64,000 bases of DNA from Ustilaginoidea virens. Taxonomy: Eukaryota > Ascomycota > Sordariomycetes > Hypocreales > Clavicipitaceae. Numbering within the stretch: the stretch's first letter is position 1; every line of letters starts with the position of its first letter. The notes beneath the pieces are model-generated. The model searched no databases, was not told the origin of the DNA, and saw only the letters and a program-made list of their open reading frames with translations. Location of the stretch: assembly GCF_000687475.1 (NCBI RefSeq), contig NC_057317.1:1860001-1924000 (forward strand). Direction: 5' to 3'. Below are positions 45,949 through 58,027 of the stretch, one piece after another. The position numbers were made by a program, and so were the translations under genes.

Positions 45949-47875
45949 CTACGCATCCAGCTTCAACCGCTCCAACATGGCGTCAATCTTGCCCAGCAGC
46001 ATCTGGTAACTGAGGGCGTCCGACGCAAACTCGTCTTGTGCCTCGCCCCCATCCAGCGCGGGCACAGCGCATGCCGTCCCGGCGGACGACTTGGCGGCGG
46101 CCTCGGCACCGTCGCCGTCCCCCCTGTCCCCCCCCCGCATCATCTCGTCCAGGCCGGCATCCTCGAACCGCAGCCTGAAGCGCTCGGAGAGATGGTACCG
46201 AATGTCGTCCAGCAGCTCAATGGTGTCGGTCTCCTCGCGACGATGGATGCGCTCGGCGCTCTCACGGATGAGGTCCTGGAAGTCTGGGTCGTCGACGTAG
46301 TCTTCCAGCCGGTTGGCGAGGTAGCGGGCGGCAAACTCCTCGAGGCGCTGGACGCCGAGATCCCAAGCCGCGTGGATGACGTCGTATATGTTGATGGGCT
46401 CCGTCGGTGGGGCCGGGCCGCCCTTGCCGGGGACGCCGTGGGCGAGGGGCGTGTCGCTGGTTCCGCTGCCGAGGGTGCTGATGGCCTGCGCGGCCTTGGC
46501 CTTGAGCGCGTCGAGGAGGAGCATGTCGGCGGCGTAGAGCAGGTCCAGGGCGTGCTGGAGCGGGCAGGCGATGGTTTCGGTGTAGAGAAAGGTGAGGACC
46601 AGCTCGAGGACGGCGGGCGAGAAGTCGACGGTGACGATGCGCAGGTGCTCGGCGCGCTGGGACTCGACAAAGTCCCCCGAGAACATCTTTGCAAAGTACT
46701 CGCTGCGGATGAGAACGGCTTTGTGGACCGGGTACAGGGCGGCTGACCTGGGGGGGCGCCCCGTCGCCGTGGTCGCGTCGGGCTCGGGCTCGGGCTCGTC
46801 CTCGTCGGCTTCGTCCGCCCTGAGCAGGACGTCGGCAAAGGCCGGGTTGTCGTGCTTCCACCCCACGTCGCCGACGCGGTCCGCGTCCACCACCACCTTG
46901 CGTCCCAGCACGCTCGACCGGAAGAAGTCGCCGAGCTGGGCGAGGGCGCGCTCCTCCTCGTCCCGGAAGCGCTGCCGGGCCAGGCGACGATCGTGGCCCG
47001 CCATGATGGCTTCCCACAGGTGGTCGAGCCCGAGCTGCCGGCTGATCTTGTCCAGGCCCCTGGCGACCTGCTCCTCCGAGACGGAGCCGCCGGGCGGCGC
47101 GAGGTCCCGCGGCAGGTCCGCCAGGTAGATGTGCCCGAGGACGAGGCGGACCGACTCGGCGGGGACGGCGCCCGCGAGGCTCCACGAGGTGGTCCCGGGC
47201 TGCGCCTCGAGCTTCCTGCGGAAGTAGGGCGTCCGGGCGGCGAGCATGAACTTGTGGAGGTGGAAGGCCTGCGACCCGGAGGAGAGGGAGATGTCCGAGG
47301 TCCACGGGACGGTGCGGGTGAGCAGGCTCGCCAGGTGGCCGGACCAATAGACGTACGGGTCCGACGTCTTGGAGAAGTCGTACTGCAGGAGGAGGTTGCG
47401 AATCCTGTCGTTGAGGGCGTTGTATATGCACCGCTCTCCTTGGAACGTGTTGCGCTCGGCGAGCGCGCCTTTGAAACACCAACCCGCGCTGCTTAGCGGG
47501 TAATGCAACTTGGCCGAACGACGGGGGGGGGGGGGGAATTTTGACGCACCGTACCTGACTCTAGTAGCAGCTGGACAAGCTCATAATGCCCACAGAGGCT
47601 GGCCTGCCATTTTCCCATTCAGCACGTGTCGGACGGCGGGCTGGCAAACTCACAATGATGAGAGGCGTGCAGTCGAAGCGATCCTTGGCGTTGATATTGA
47701 CCCCCTGGCTGATGAGCTCCTGGCATCTGCGGAGATCGCCTTTTCGACAGGTCAGGATGAGCTGGTTGAACTCGTCGCTCTCCTCGAGGGGGTTCTCGTC
47801 CCGAAGGGCGCTGCTCTCAATCAGGGCCGTCTCCTCGCCCAGCTTGCCCTCCAACTCGTGCTTGGGGAGCACCAT
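45949..47875 (-). CDS. Ankyrin repeat and double BTB/POZ protein (ABTB1 / yeast YIL001W type)
   Basis: Exons 47875-47654, 47603-47555 and 47468-45949: 1,791 bp, 596 residues. Introns: 47604-47653 (GTGAGT) and 47469-47554 (GTACGG; it spans a G16 run at 47523-47538). The N-terminus carries ankyrin-like helices (FNQLILTCRKGDLRRCQELI, then DCTPLIIASLCGHYELVQLLLESGA across two introns). Two BTB/POZ domains follow (SDISLSSGSQAFHLHKFMLA, about 145-250; FADVLLRADEADED...AVLIRSEYFAKMF, about 310-420). The order matches animal ABTB1 and yeast YIL001W, whose precise roles are not settled; BTB domains usually act as adaptors, often for Cul3. The N-terminal exon could extend upstream to an in-frame ATG at 48037; the conserved part starts at 47875. 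Confidence 0.88.
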
Positions 47876-48668
47876 GCTTCGGGACCGTCGCCTCGGGGGG
47901 GATGCTCGGCAGGAGCCCGCGCGTGCATGAGGTCTGGCGCGGGCGTGAAACAGGGCCAAGTATTCTTTTTTTTTTTCCCTTTTGGTTATCTCTGTTCCCG
48001 TGAGACAAGTCGACGCAGCTAGCTTCTTCCATGGCATGGCGACTTCGGCCGTTGGAGCCGGAGCCGGAGCATTGAATGAATTCTTATCGATAAGGCACGA
48101 GGGCCCGTTGCCGTGGCAGCGGTGGGGCGTGTTTACTCCCCCCCCGGTCCATATGCCCGCGGTGCGTCGCTAATTTTTGCTTGCGGCAACGAGTGGCCAG
48201 GCGCTAGAATCGGGGACCCAAGCTTCTCTTGCTCAGGCAGCGTTTGACTTGCGGGGGTCCCGAAAAGAACAAAGAAAAAAAAGCGAAAAGAGAAAAGAGG
48301 GAGGAAAAAAGAGACGGAGAAAATACACCTCCTTCGATGTCACAGCCACCCGCAGCTCTGCTACCAACATCATCATCATCATCATCAGCATCAGCATCAG
48401 CATCGGCATCGGCATCGGCATCGGCATCAACAGCCTTCCCTTACTAACCCGCAGCAGGATACCATTCTCTCTTTATTGCTTGTTTTCTTCGCTTCCCTTC
48501 TTCGCCAGCCGACTCGACGCAGCAGCAGTCCTTGTCGACGTTGCCGGCGAACAGGCCCCTTCACCAACAACCTCCCCAGTGCACGCACGACTGCTTTTAT
48601 GGGTTGCTGACGCTGCATCACCCAGACCGACGACCTTGGCGCCAAGCTCCGCAGAAGCAGTCTTGGCC
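47876..48668. promoter_or_regulatory. Divergent promoter of the ankyrin-BTB and NIMA genes
   Basis: 793 bp. It holds a T11 tract at 47966, an A/G-rich stretch at 48260-48325 and a CAT/CAG/CGG triplet-rich tract at 48369-48432 in the NIMA leader. Confidence 0.6.
48369..48432 (+). repeat. ATC/GCATC triplet-rich tract in the NIMA leader
   Basis: Tandem CAT followed by CAGCAT and CGGCAT units over about 64 bp. Confidence 0.85.
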
Positions 48669-50241
48669 ATGTCATCAGAAGACAAGTACGACACGTTGGA
48701 GAAGATTGGTAAGCCCGCCCCATGTGCCTTGCGTCTTGCGTCTTGCGTCTTGCGTCTTTGCCCGGTGCTGACCGGCTCGTGCGTTTGTCCTCGACTCGAA
48801 AACATAGGCCATGGTTCCTTTGGCGTGATTCGCAAAGTCCGTCGCAAGGCGGACGGCTTCATCATGTGCCGCAAGGAAATCTCGTACCTCCGCATGTCGC
48901 AGAAGGAGCGGGAGCAGCTCCATGCCGAGTTCCAGATCCTCTCCCACCTGCGGCACCCCAACATTGTGGCCTACTACCACCGCGAACACCTCAAGGCCAG
49001 CCAGGACCTTCACCTCTACATGGAGTACTGCGGAAACGGCGACCTCGGGCGCGTCATCAAGGACCTGCAGCTCAAGGGTCAGCGAGCCCAGGAGAGCTTT
49101 GTTTGGAGCATCTTCAGCCAGCTGGTCATGGCCCTGTACCGATGCCATTACGGTGTCGACCCGCCAGACGCCGGTGCCAGTCCTTTGGCCTTGACGCAGG
49201 CAAGCGCCTGCAGCACGCCCAAGACTCCTGCCGGAGCCATGACGATTCTTCATCGCGACTTGAAGCCGGAGAACGGTACGTTTCCGTGTTTGCTTAGAAA
49301 ACCCCCCCCGGGCCCCGTCTGTTTCCTTTACTGATCATTACCCCAACATTGGTGAATTGCGCGGGTTTTTTTTTTTTTTTTGTGTTTTTGGGAAATATAG
49401 TGTTTCTCGGCGAGGATAATTCCGTCAAACTCGGCGACTTTGGCTTGTCCAAAATGATCAAGTCGCAGGACTTCGCGTCCACCTACGTCGGCACACCCTT
49501 CTACATGTCTCCCGAGATTTGCGCCGCCGAAAAGTATACGCTCAAGTCGGATATCTGGTCACTAGGATGCATCATCTATGAGCTCTGCTCGAGGGAGCCG
49601 CCATTCAACGCAAAGACGCACTACCAGCTCGTCCAGAAGATCAAGGAGGGAAAGGTCTCGACCTTGCCCGACATGTACTCGCCGGAGCTGAACCAAGTCA
49701 TTCGGGACTGCCTCAAGGTCAATCCCGACAGACGGCCAGACACGGTGCAGCTGCTCAACTTGCCCCTGGTTAAGCTGATGCGGAGAGAGAAGGAAGTGGT
49801 CGACCTGGGCAGGTCATTGTGCGCCAAGGAGGACCTGCTCCGTAGGAGGGAGAAGGAGCTCAACGAGAGGCTAGCCCGTCTCGACAGAGAGCGTGAGATG
49901 ATGCGCGAGGAGATTGACAGCTCCCTCCGCAGGGAATGGGAAGTCAAGGCACGCCTCGAAATTGACCGCCTGGCCAACCTGGAGATTGAGCAGCTGCAGA
50001 AGCGGTTCGAGGAGGAGATTAGAACGCGCGTGGAAGCAGAGGTGCAGAGACACAGACTGCTTGCCGTCGTCAAGCCGGAGACTGTGTCGGCCGACGACGA
50101 CGACGACGACGACGACGCCGCCGCGGCTAAACCAGACTGCTCCCGGTCTTCTGTCGGTGGAAGCAGCAGCGACGAGCTGCCCCCGTTGGTCGCCGACCTG
50201 ATCGAGTACTCCCTCGACAGCCCGGACGTGTCCAAAGAAGC

Positions 50242-50286
<45 letters not shown>

Positions 50287-51193
50287 ACGAGCGGCACGCA
50301 CGCCGTTTGGTCGAGCGCAGACCATGTTTGCCGGCCACGCCGCCGGTACGCCCATGGACGTCGAGATGGCGTCGCCCAGCCCAATGGCCATAGCCAACCT
50401 TTCGCTCTCGCCGCGCCGAAACGGGGCGACCAAGGCTCCCACCACGCACAGCGGCAACATCTTTACTGCCAATGCCAATGCCAATGCCAATGCCAACAAG
50501 GTCCCGGCAGACGGTCGATGGGATCTGCGCGAGCCACTGACAATCGACTCGGACGACGACGACATTGTTCCCTCGCCCACCAGAAACGTCCGGTCAGCCA
50601 AGAACCCCTTCACGTCCAAGAACCGGCCGGTGCTCACGTCGCAGAAATCCTGCCCCCTCAACCGCCTCAGGCCCCAGTCCTGCAACCCTGGACTGGTTTC
50701 CAAGCAAGCTCTCTCCGCCCACCAGCCGGACCCAAGGCCGCGGTCGCCGACGCGCCAGATCAGCAAGATTCCGTCCATGGCCAGTCTGCAAGCCGACGCG
50801 GGCGCCGGCGGCCTGGCGCGCAAACAATCCGCCAAGAAGGAGAATGCCGGGGCGGAGGGCCTGAACAAGCTGGCTGCCAAGAACACCATCAAGGGCAGGA
50901 CGCTCGTCGAACTGCAACAGGCCCGAGCGGGAGGACGACCGGTGAGCGCCACCGCCGCCGGAGGGCATGCCCTCGAGAACATCAGCCCTAAGCGGGCGGC
51001 ATTCAAGGAGCGGATGGTCGGCGAGCTCAGAGAAAGCGGCGGAAGCACCACGAGCGGCGGCGGCGGCGGCGGCGGCAGCAGCGGCAGCACCAGCAGTGGC
51101 GGCAGCACCAGCAGCAGCGAGTCTGTTGCTGTGTGGGACCCGGAGCGAGACGAGATGCCGAGCCCTTTTCTCGTGAGGCAAAGGCGGGTGTAG
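48669..51193 (+). CDS. nimA: G2/M Ser/Thr kinase NIMA (Fin1/Kin3 homologue)
   Basis: Exons 48669-48708, 48808-49275 and 49401-51193 give 2,301 bp and 766 residues. Introns: 48709-48807 (GTAAGC) and 49276-49400 (GTACGT, with a T run of about 18). The kinase domain is N-terminal: GHGSFGVIRKV (residues 14-24), MCRKEI (catalytic Lys), HRDLKPEN with its end spanning intron 2, DFGLS and GTPFYMSPE. Before HRDLKPEN lies the fungal insert after CHYGVDPP. A coiled coil (about 280-370) follows, then an Asp run (DDDDDDDD), a polyglutamine run of about 15 (near 50250) and a disordered basic tail. NIMA drives mitotic entry, and the coiled coil and tail are known to mediate dimerisation and turnover. All catalytic motifs are intact. 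Confidence 0.95.
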
Positions 51194-52624
51194 GACGCCC
51201 GTTTCTATCGCTGAGGACCATCACGGGGGGGTGGCTGTTGCTGGCATGCGCCTGGTGTGAAATGAAGTCGTGCACATCTTGACTGAAGGATCTCACGATG
51301 TGATATTACATACGAAACTGGCACCAAGCAGACGTCATGCCGACGGCCATGATGGTTGTTTATTCCCTCTTTTATACTTTTGTTACCTCCCGCGGGCCCC
51401 CCCATTTTCGTTTCCTTTGCTCCTTTTTTTTTGTTTCTTTTTTCCTTCTTGTTTCTTTTCTTCTTTTTTTTTTCTTCCGTCATTTTCTCACCAGAGCATC
51501 TCCAGCATCTCCATCATCATTGCTTGGAAAAGTCGCATCAGGAAAGAGAAGCTGTCATCTTCCCAGCAGACGGGGGGTTTTGTCCTGGAGCGAGAGAGCA
51601 CGAGTCTTGGGTAATCAGACGACGGGGGCAAGGGGCAACGATAGCCACGGGCATGTCACGGCGTTTTTCGGGAGTTGCTTTGGACGGACTCGAGGTTCCC
51701 GCACGAGATGCGGTCTCAGCCGCTGCGTGTTTTCTCTCTCACTCTCACTCTCACTCTCACACTCACACTCACTCCTTTTTCTTTCTTCTTTTTTCTCTTT
51801 TGTGGCGAGGTATTGGGTCATGCTGCATTCCTGCATGGCATGTTGGGAGAGGAGGGAGTCTGGCGCTGCAACACCGGATTCAGGGTCTGTCGCGGCGGAT
51901 GGGTTGGCAGAGTTGGATGAATGTAGATATGTGGGCGCGACTTGGCGGCCGTATGCTTATGACGTGGTCCTGACTGGTTTGCTTCATTAAGTGTGTCTTT
52001 CTGGCTGGATTCCTACTCGGTACTGGCGATGTTGTTGCGCCGCCACCATGACCGTGGCCGTGACTGTTGTCCAACCAGAGGCCCATCACGACCGAGTAGT
52101 GAGTGACAGTGACGGTGGTTCGCGGCCCGCCACGCACCTGCAAGCTTCCATTGCATGCCGGGGAACAAGCCCGTCCCGTCCCGCACGTGCACGAGGCCGC
52201 CGGGATCATCCCGTGCAGCCAATCCACCGGGCCGCGTGGCAGTTGCAGTTGCTCCGCCGCTCGGCAAACGCACGCCCGCCACGGCGGACGGGTTGCGAAA
52301 CCGCGGCTGGCACGGGCGAAGGAACCACAAGGACGGGAGAAAACAGCACATGAGACGAGAGGGGGCCGCGCAGACGAGCGGGCGTGCCTGCGAGACGTGG
52401 TGTTTTTGTTTTTCCGACGCCCGCGACGGTGTCAAGATGAGAGGGGGGGTGTGTGTCGGAAGAGGTGCAGAGGAGGAGGGAAGAAGAAGGCGTGAAGAAA
52501 TAAAGCTTTTAAAAAAAAAAAGAAAAAGGTGGGAAAAGAAGTGCAAAGAGAAGGAAGAAGAGGAGTGGAAAATAAAGTGGAAAAAAAAAGAAGCGAGAAA
52601 AGAAGGGGAAAATGTAATAGAGGG

Positions 52625-52671
<47 letters not shown>

Positions 52672-53115
52672 AAGCGGAGTGGGAAATAGGAACTGGACAA
52701 CAAGAACAAGAGCAGACAAAAGCAACAAATGGCCCGACGGAGCGGCGGCAAAAAAACACACGTACAAAACACCCGCCTCGCCAGAAACAACCGACGCCCA
52801 AAACCACCCAGTCGACGAGCCCGAGCCGCGAGGCCATATCCCATCTTTGCGTCAGCCGCGAGGCCTGCATCCCATCTTGAGCATGTCCCCTCGACACAGA
52901 CATCCATTCCCGTACACTGATATCGAACACGCCATATCGCATAGAAAAGGGGGCAAAAACACAAAGACTACAGAATCAAACAGCAGCTGAAGAAGACAAC
53001 ACCGTGTGCCGTCCGTACAGGACAGCCTGGTCCTCGGCAGGTGCGCGTGCAAAGGCTTCAAGACAGGGTTCAAAAATAAAATAAAAATAATAAAAATAAT
53101 AAAAATAAACCAGCG
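51194..53115. other. Convergent intergenic region, low complexity
   Basis: 1.9 kb between the NIMA and CNL1-like stop codons. T-rich tracts at 51420-51480, (CTCTCA)n at 51735-51776, purine-rich 52440-52625, an A43 run at 52625-52667, AATAAAA-rich end at 53070-53110. No convincing open frame; apparent long frames read homopolymers as poly-Phe or poly-Lys. Confidence 0.6.
52625..52667. repeat. A43 homopolymer
   Basis: Forty-three consecutive A inside a purine-rich stretch. Confidence 0.95.
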
Positions 53116-53676
53116 TCAGCGCTTGTGTTTGTGGGTTGAGCTGTGCCTCTGCGAGTGCGGGTGAGCGTGTTTGCGCGACGACGACGAAGACGACGAGGGC
53201 TTGTGGTCGTGGCGGCTGCTCGACGACGCGCCGCTCGTCTCCAAGTCTCTCTCGAGGTTCTCGACCCTCGAGCGGAAGCCCTTGACGATTTCCTTGATGC
53301 GGGCGATGCGGTCAAAGTCGAGCTCGAGCTCGTCGAGCTGCCGCAGGATCTCGGTGTATCGGGCAATCTCGGCGTCGGCGCCGTCGATGACGTTTCCGGC
53401 GCGGTCGTACTGGACCTGGGTGAACATTTGCGCTTGCTCGCTGAGGCGACGGATGTTTTGCTCGATCGAGGCCATCAGCCGGTCAAAGTGCCTGGCCAGG
53501 GCGGCGAGGGAGGAGCTGTCGAGAAGCAGCAGGCCTTGGCTGCTGGCTCTGCTGGCGGCGCGAGAGCTTGTCGATGCTCCTCCGCCGTGGCCGAGCGCTG
53601 CTTGCCCCTGCCGCAGCAGCTGCACCTCCTCCGGAGTGAGGCCCAGTTGCGCATCCGAGACTGCGTTTGCGTCCAT
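53116..53676 (-). CDS. BLOC-1 subunit CNL1-like coiled-coil protein
   Basis: One exon of 561 bp, 186 residues, from MDANAVSDAQLGLTPEEVQL to KHKR. Residues 55-140 form a heptad-rich helix (SLAALARHFDRLMASI...RIKEIVKGFRSRVENL). The tail is Ser/His/Lys-rich and disordered. Length and helix layout fit fungal CNL1, which with its partners forms the yeast-type BLOC-1 of endosomal Rab regulation. I matched the segment ARHFDRLMASIEQ...IKEIVKGFRSRV to yeast Cnl1 from memory only, so the name is provisional; another coiled-coil adaptor is possible. Confidence 0.6.
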   Translation of the reverse strand: MDANAVSDAQLGLTPEEVQLLRQGQAALGHGGGASTSSRAASRASSQGLLLLDSSSLAALARHFDRLMASIEQNIRRLSEQAQMFTQVQYDRAGNVIDGADAEIARYTEILRQLDELELDFDRIARIKEIVKGFRSRVENLERDLETSGASSSSRHDHKPSSSSSSSRKHAHPHSQRHSSTHKHKR

Positions 53677-53825
53677 GACCGGGGGTATGGGAGGGGGTGG
53701 CCGTCACGCACCACCGAGGCGCGCTCGGAAAGACGAAACCTCGAGGCTTAGGGGGGGGGGTTTGGGCTCCGATTGTGAGTTGCGAGTTTCGAGTTGCGAG
53801 TTGCAATTCCGAAAACCACAAGTGG

Positions 53826-53902
53826 CGATGCTGCCGATGCTGCGATGCTGGCGATGCTGGCGATGCTGCCGATGCTGCCGATGCTGCCGATGCTGCCGAT
53901 GT
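53826..53902 (+). repeat. GATGCTGCC/GATGCTGGC minisatellite
   Basis: About eight imperfect 9-10-bp copies upstream of the CNL1-like gene. Confidence 0.85.
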
Positions 53903-54526
53903 CGGGCGGGCTTTACGGGGTGCAGGTTGGGTATTTGTTGCTCAACGGCCCGTGTAATCCGCATTGGACAGCAGCACGCCACGACGTTTTCTGGAGTAAA
54001 TGCTGTCCCGGATGGCGTGGGCGTAGCCTTGCGCAATGCAGCATGGTCTCGGAGGAGCAGCGAGGGGGGAACAGCAGTTCAGAAACGCCGGCCGACCAAG
54101 GCGCAAGAAAGGAACCGGGGAATTGGGTGCAAACAAACGACTGCACGGTGAGCGGTTGCGTCGACGTTGAAGCTAAGCGCGCAGGATGGAGCGGGCACTG
54201 AGCACAGGGCTGTTGGTCCGTGGTATAGGAGGGGCAGGGGGTACGACGACGAAAGTTGTCTCGGGCTGGATCGAGGGTTGCGGACGGCGGCGGATGGCGA
54301 CGGCGACGGCGACGGCGGGATTCGCTTGTTTGTTCAAAACGGGCGCCTCTGGCGAACGCAGACCCGCGAGGCGGGGATTTCGGTCGGATCAACGGTTCGT
54401 TCGACCTGGGTCCCGGCCGACAGCGGCACGCACGCAGACGAGATTGGTTTCGTTTCAGGCGCGTGGCGGAAAACATGAAAACATGGGTGGTTGCCCCCGT
54501 CGACAACCAACCGAGGTCGGGGAGGT

Positions 54527-54580
54527 TGACGAGGTGGTTCGACGAGGTGGTTCGACGAGGTGTTTCGACGAGGTGGTTGA
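54527..54580 (+). repeat. GACGAGGTGGTTC minisatellite
   Basis: Four imperfect 13-14-bp copies (GACGAGGTGGTTC, last ones ending GTTTC and GTTGA). Confidence 0.85.
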
Positions 54581-57500
54581 AGAGAGGCCTTGGGCTTGGG
54601 CGGATGAGTACGGAGTACGGAGTATTGCTTGACTTGTCACTGGTCAGGGAGGTGGACCTGGTGGGGCTCGGCGGGAGTGGGGCATCTGAACATGCTGGTG
54701 CTGTTACCCCGGAGCGGCTGCCTCAGCCACTTGAGTGAGTGCGCCACTTGCACGATGACTACCAGAAAGATCCACAAAATCTTCCACAAAATCCACGACA
54801 AACTCTGCTTGCTCGCAAGAGCTGCTATCCCCCATGACAGGGCAGCCCATCTACCTACGCATCTGCAACCTATGACCCGTCGGGTGAGCGATATACAGCC
54901 ATCTATACAGACCCGACGCGCCGCAATGGACGCAAGCAGCAAAGGAGCGCCACACATCCCGACTCTGCGCAACACTCTGCCCGTTGGAACCTGGTGCCAG
55001 GTGCCTGCGGAGGCGTCAAGCATTGCAAAATACGCAGTGCAAGTGCCCAGGTGCCCAGGTTAGCACCGGCATCATGCTACAGACACGGAGAATCAGTTGA
55101 ACCACGTCACTCTCCGGTCTCCACACGACCCGACCCCCGACCGAGCCAGCTGTAGCTCGTGCGAGCACTTCGTCCTCGGTGCAGACGCAGAAAGGCGCGA
55201 TGGATTCAACGACGGCATGTGCAAGTGCGGCGCAGAAAGGTGCTATCAAAGTGACACGAATCACCACGGCCCTTTGGCTGTGGCCCTTCCCGGAACGCGT
55301 CGGCTCGACTTTCGAAATCTTCTCCAAATGCGCGACTTTGCGGCTCGCACCAAGTCGCAGCGTGCTACCCGGATATTTTGCCTGGCCGTGGCCTGTTGTC
55401 GCTCCATGTTCCCGACTCGCCCTCATTGAGGACTCGATTTCCGCCCAGTCGTCACGAGGGTGATATCTGGCTTCTTCAGCTTAGCTCGCCTGGATAGCCG
55501 CGCCTGTTCAGCATCAACCCGCCCGACGCTGCATCTCCGGCGCCCTCTCGCTCCTCTGCTTGTACGCGTACGGCTTTGAGCCGTGGTCGCCCGCCCGACG
55601 GAACCATCGGCGACCATGCATTGACCCAGCTTTTGACGCACGCGCAGGCAAGCTGTTCAAAGGCGGAAAGGGTCCTTGCGGCCGCCGTCCCTCCGCCATG
55701 GCAAGCTGGATTGTGAGGCTGGCGACGAGACGAGGCAGTCCGACGCGCAACGCCGCATGCGCCCGGCTCTTGTTCCCGCTATTAGCGGTGCCTGCTCTAG
55801 GAACTGGAAACGGACGGACCAGCCCCCCCTACCACCTTATCCACGAGGGCCAATCGATTCGCCGGATGGAGCCCCAGGAGGGCATCGCGCCCGTCTTCGC
55901 GGTATAGCCTCTTACCAGCTTGCGACTCGCCTCCAGTGCTCAAGCGACTTTCTCGCTCCGTCAATGCCGTGCGTCCTGGGGCGCGTTGCGGGCACCGGCC
56001 CTGCTTGTGGCGGACTTGACATCCTCCGGAGCCGCTGCGCCGGTACTTGCTGCGACATACCAGGTCGGCGAGCCGATGCTTTCTCACCCGTCGGTTTCGA
56101 CCGCCTTGTGAAGAGCCTGCCGCCGGGGCCTGCGCGCCCTTTTGAAAGCAGCGAGGCGTTGCTCTTTGCCGCCGCGTCGCTGTTGATCCGGCCCTCGTAC
56201 AAAAGAAGCAGTTTCGCTGATTCAGCTGCCGTATCCCTTGAGGGCGTCCGAGGAACCACCGCGCGCAGTCACTCCACACAAGACCATGGATGTTTTAGCC
56301 ACGCAGACAACCGTTCGCCGGCATGCGTGTTGGAGACGCCAAACATCCGCGCTGTCATTTGCGCACCGCGTTAGCGAGAGCAGAAGCCACCACCAGGCAA
56401 TGCTGCAGCTCCAGGCGCTTGCGCTGGATCGCGGCTCAGCCTGCAACTCTTCAGCCTCGCGCACAGCGGCAAAGCTCAATAGTGAAGCCAAGCCGGGCGA
56501 CCCCGCACCCAGCAAGGCCATGTACGACAGAAACCTTCAGCTTCCTCTCCCCCGAATGCTGCGACACTGAAGCAGCGCTCTCTACACGGGCGGCTCGTCC
56601 CGGAGCGCAATGGTACTCGCGTCATGTCCGGCACCAAGGAAAAAGATGCCTTTGTTCGATGCTCACGCAGGGGATTTCCCCGTCCAAGATCCCAGTGCCG
56701 CGTCGCGGGCTATAATACCCAGATCCCCGCGCTTGCCACAGATGCGCTGCCCGCAGCAAGCATCCGTATCAACGGGATGACGACGTATTCCGAAACGACT
56801 CATTGCCGCCGGGCACCCATCGAAACGGGGGGCCCTGTGCGAACCGTCTCTCGCCTTGCCGCGCCACCACTTGGTGCCTCGTCTCCCATCCTCAGTCTCG
56901 GTCATTACCTCCCGTCACTGCACCACTGCAGCATTTCATTCCGCGCCGGCTCGGAACGCCAGACCGGTCCAACTACTTTGCCTCGCGCAGCCTGTTTCCG
57001 CCCGCGCACCGGGTTGCCTCAGGGGAAGCCCTCTTTTGGCAAAAACCCACCAATGGCGCATTTCTGCTCGCAGCCCATAAAACACGCGCCCTCCTATCTC
57101 TCCCTCCTGACAGCCGTCCTGGTTCCCGCTGCGCAGCGGTCAAGTACATTCCCTAGCACTGCACCAGCACCAGCACCCGAGCAGCTCGGCTCACCAGCTG
57201 CGCGCGGCGGCGCGTGATGCCAAGCACCCGCGCTCGCGACGCACCGTGCTTCTTTTCTCTGCGAAGCCACCACGGGAAGAACTGAGGTGTGTGGACACAC
57301 AAAGGTTCACCGCCGGCCAAAGATTGCATGCGCATCATGCGTCTGGACAAACGACTTGGAGTATCCTGAATGTTCTGGACAAGACTTTGTGGGCGACTGG
57401 TAGCAGGGCACTGCTCTTGAGCATTCGACGAATCGTGCTGGACAACTCCCTACTTTGAAAGGCCGTTTGTCCATCGCTGCAGCTGCGGGACTCCTCTACA

Positions 57501-58027
57501 TTGTCTCCCTTAGTCTTGCAAGATGAGGTTTTACGAATGCTCTCTAGAAAGCTTGGAGAAGCATCCATAGAATGATACGCGGGAGCTGGTTCATGCTCAA
57601 AATCGTCTTATTGTGCCATCTTTTGCTACGCAATGGACACCATGATACCATGGTGTCTGGGCTTTCCTTGAGGGACCTAGTAAACGCCTTGCTAAAGGCC
57701 CGCGGCCGAGGAAAACAAAGAATTATAGTAAAGAAATCCAGGTTCTTCACCCCGTCAGTACGAAACTTGTCATATTTTTGTAGCAAATCAAGTCCATCTC
57801 TTGTTGGACGCCCAGTCATTTGTGTCGATAAGTCATCCAATTTTGTCCCCCCAACCCGCGCCAGAAAGGGAAAAAAAAAAAAAAAAAGGCAAAAGGAAAA
57901 GATAAGAAAACCCGCCTGTCCAAGGAAACAGGGAAACAGCGAGTATCGACAAAAAAGGAATCTATCGCAAGAGACAGATCGAGCAGCAAGACAATAAGAC
58001 AACACAAAGATCATCGCAGCCAAATCA

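Larger units (their letters stand above)
53677..58027. other. 4.35-kb gene-poor interval with minisatellites
   Basis: No recognised gene. Short frames on both strands are unremarkable in composition; the longest plausible (57572-57997, +) has no family I know. It contains tandem repeats at 53826-53902 and 54527-54580, TACGGAGTA twice (54609, 54616) and a perfect inverted repeat at 57636-57657. An unspliced or non-coding transcript cannot be excluded. Confidence 0.5.

Noticed and set aside
51356..52942. Several 150-300-residue frames between the NIMA and CNL1-like genes
   Set aside because: They translate T-, A- and GA-rich tracts; no domain.
53171..54151. 326-residue plus-strand frame opposite the CNL1-like gene
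   Set aside because: Mostly Arg/Ser/Cys-rich antisense and minisatellite translation.
57572..57997. 141-residue plus-strand frame
   Set aside because: No recognisable family and a poly-Lys run from a homopolymer; kept only as a possibility in the interval entry.
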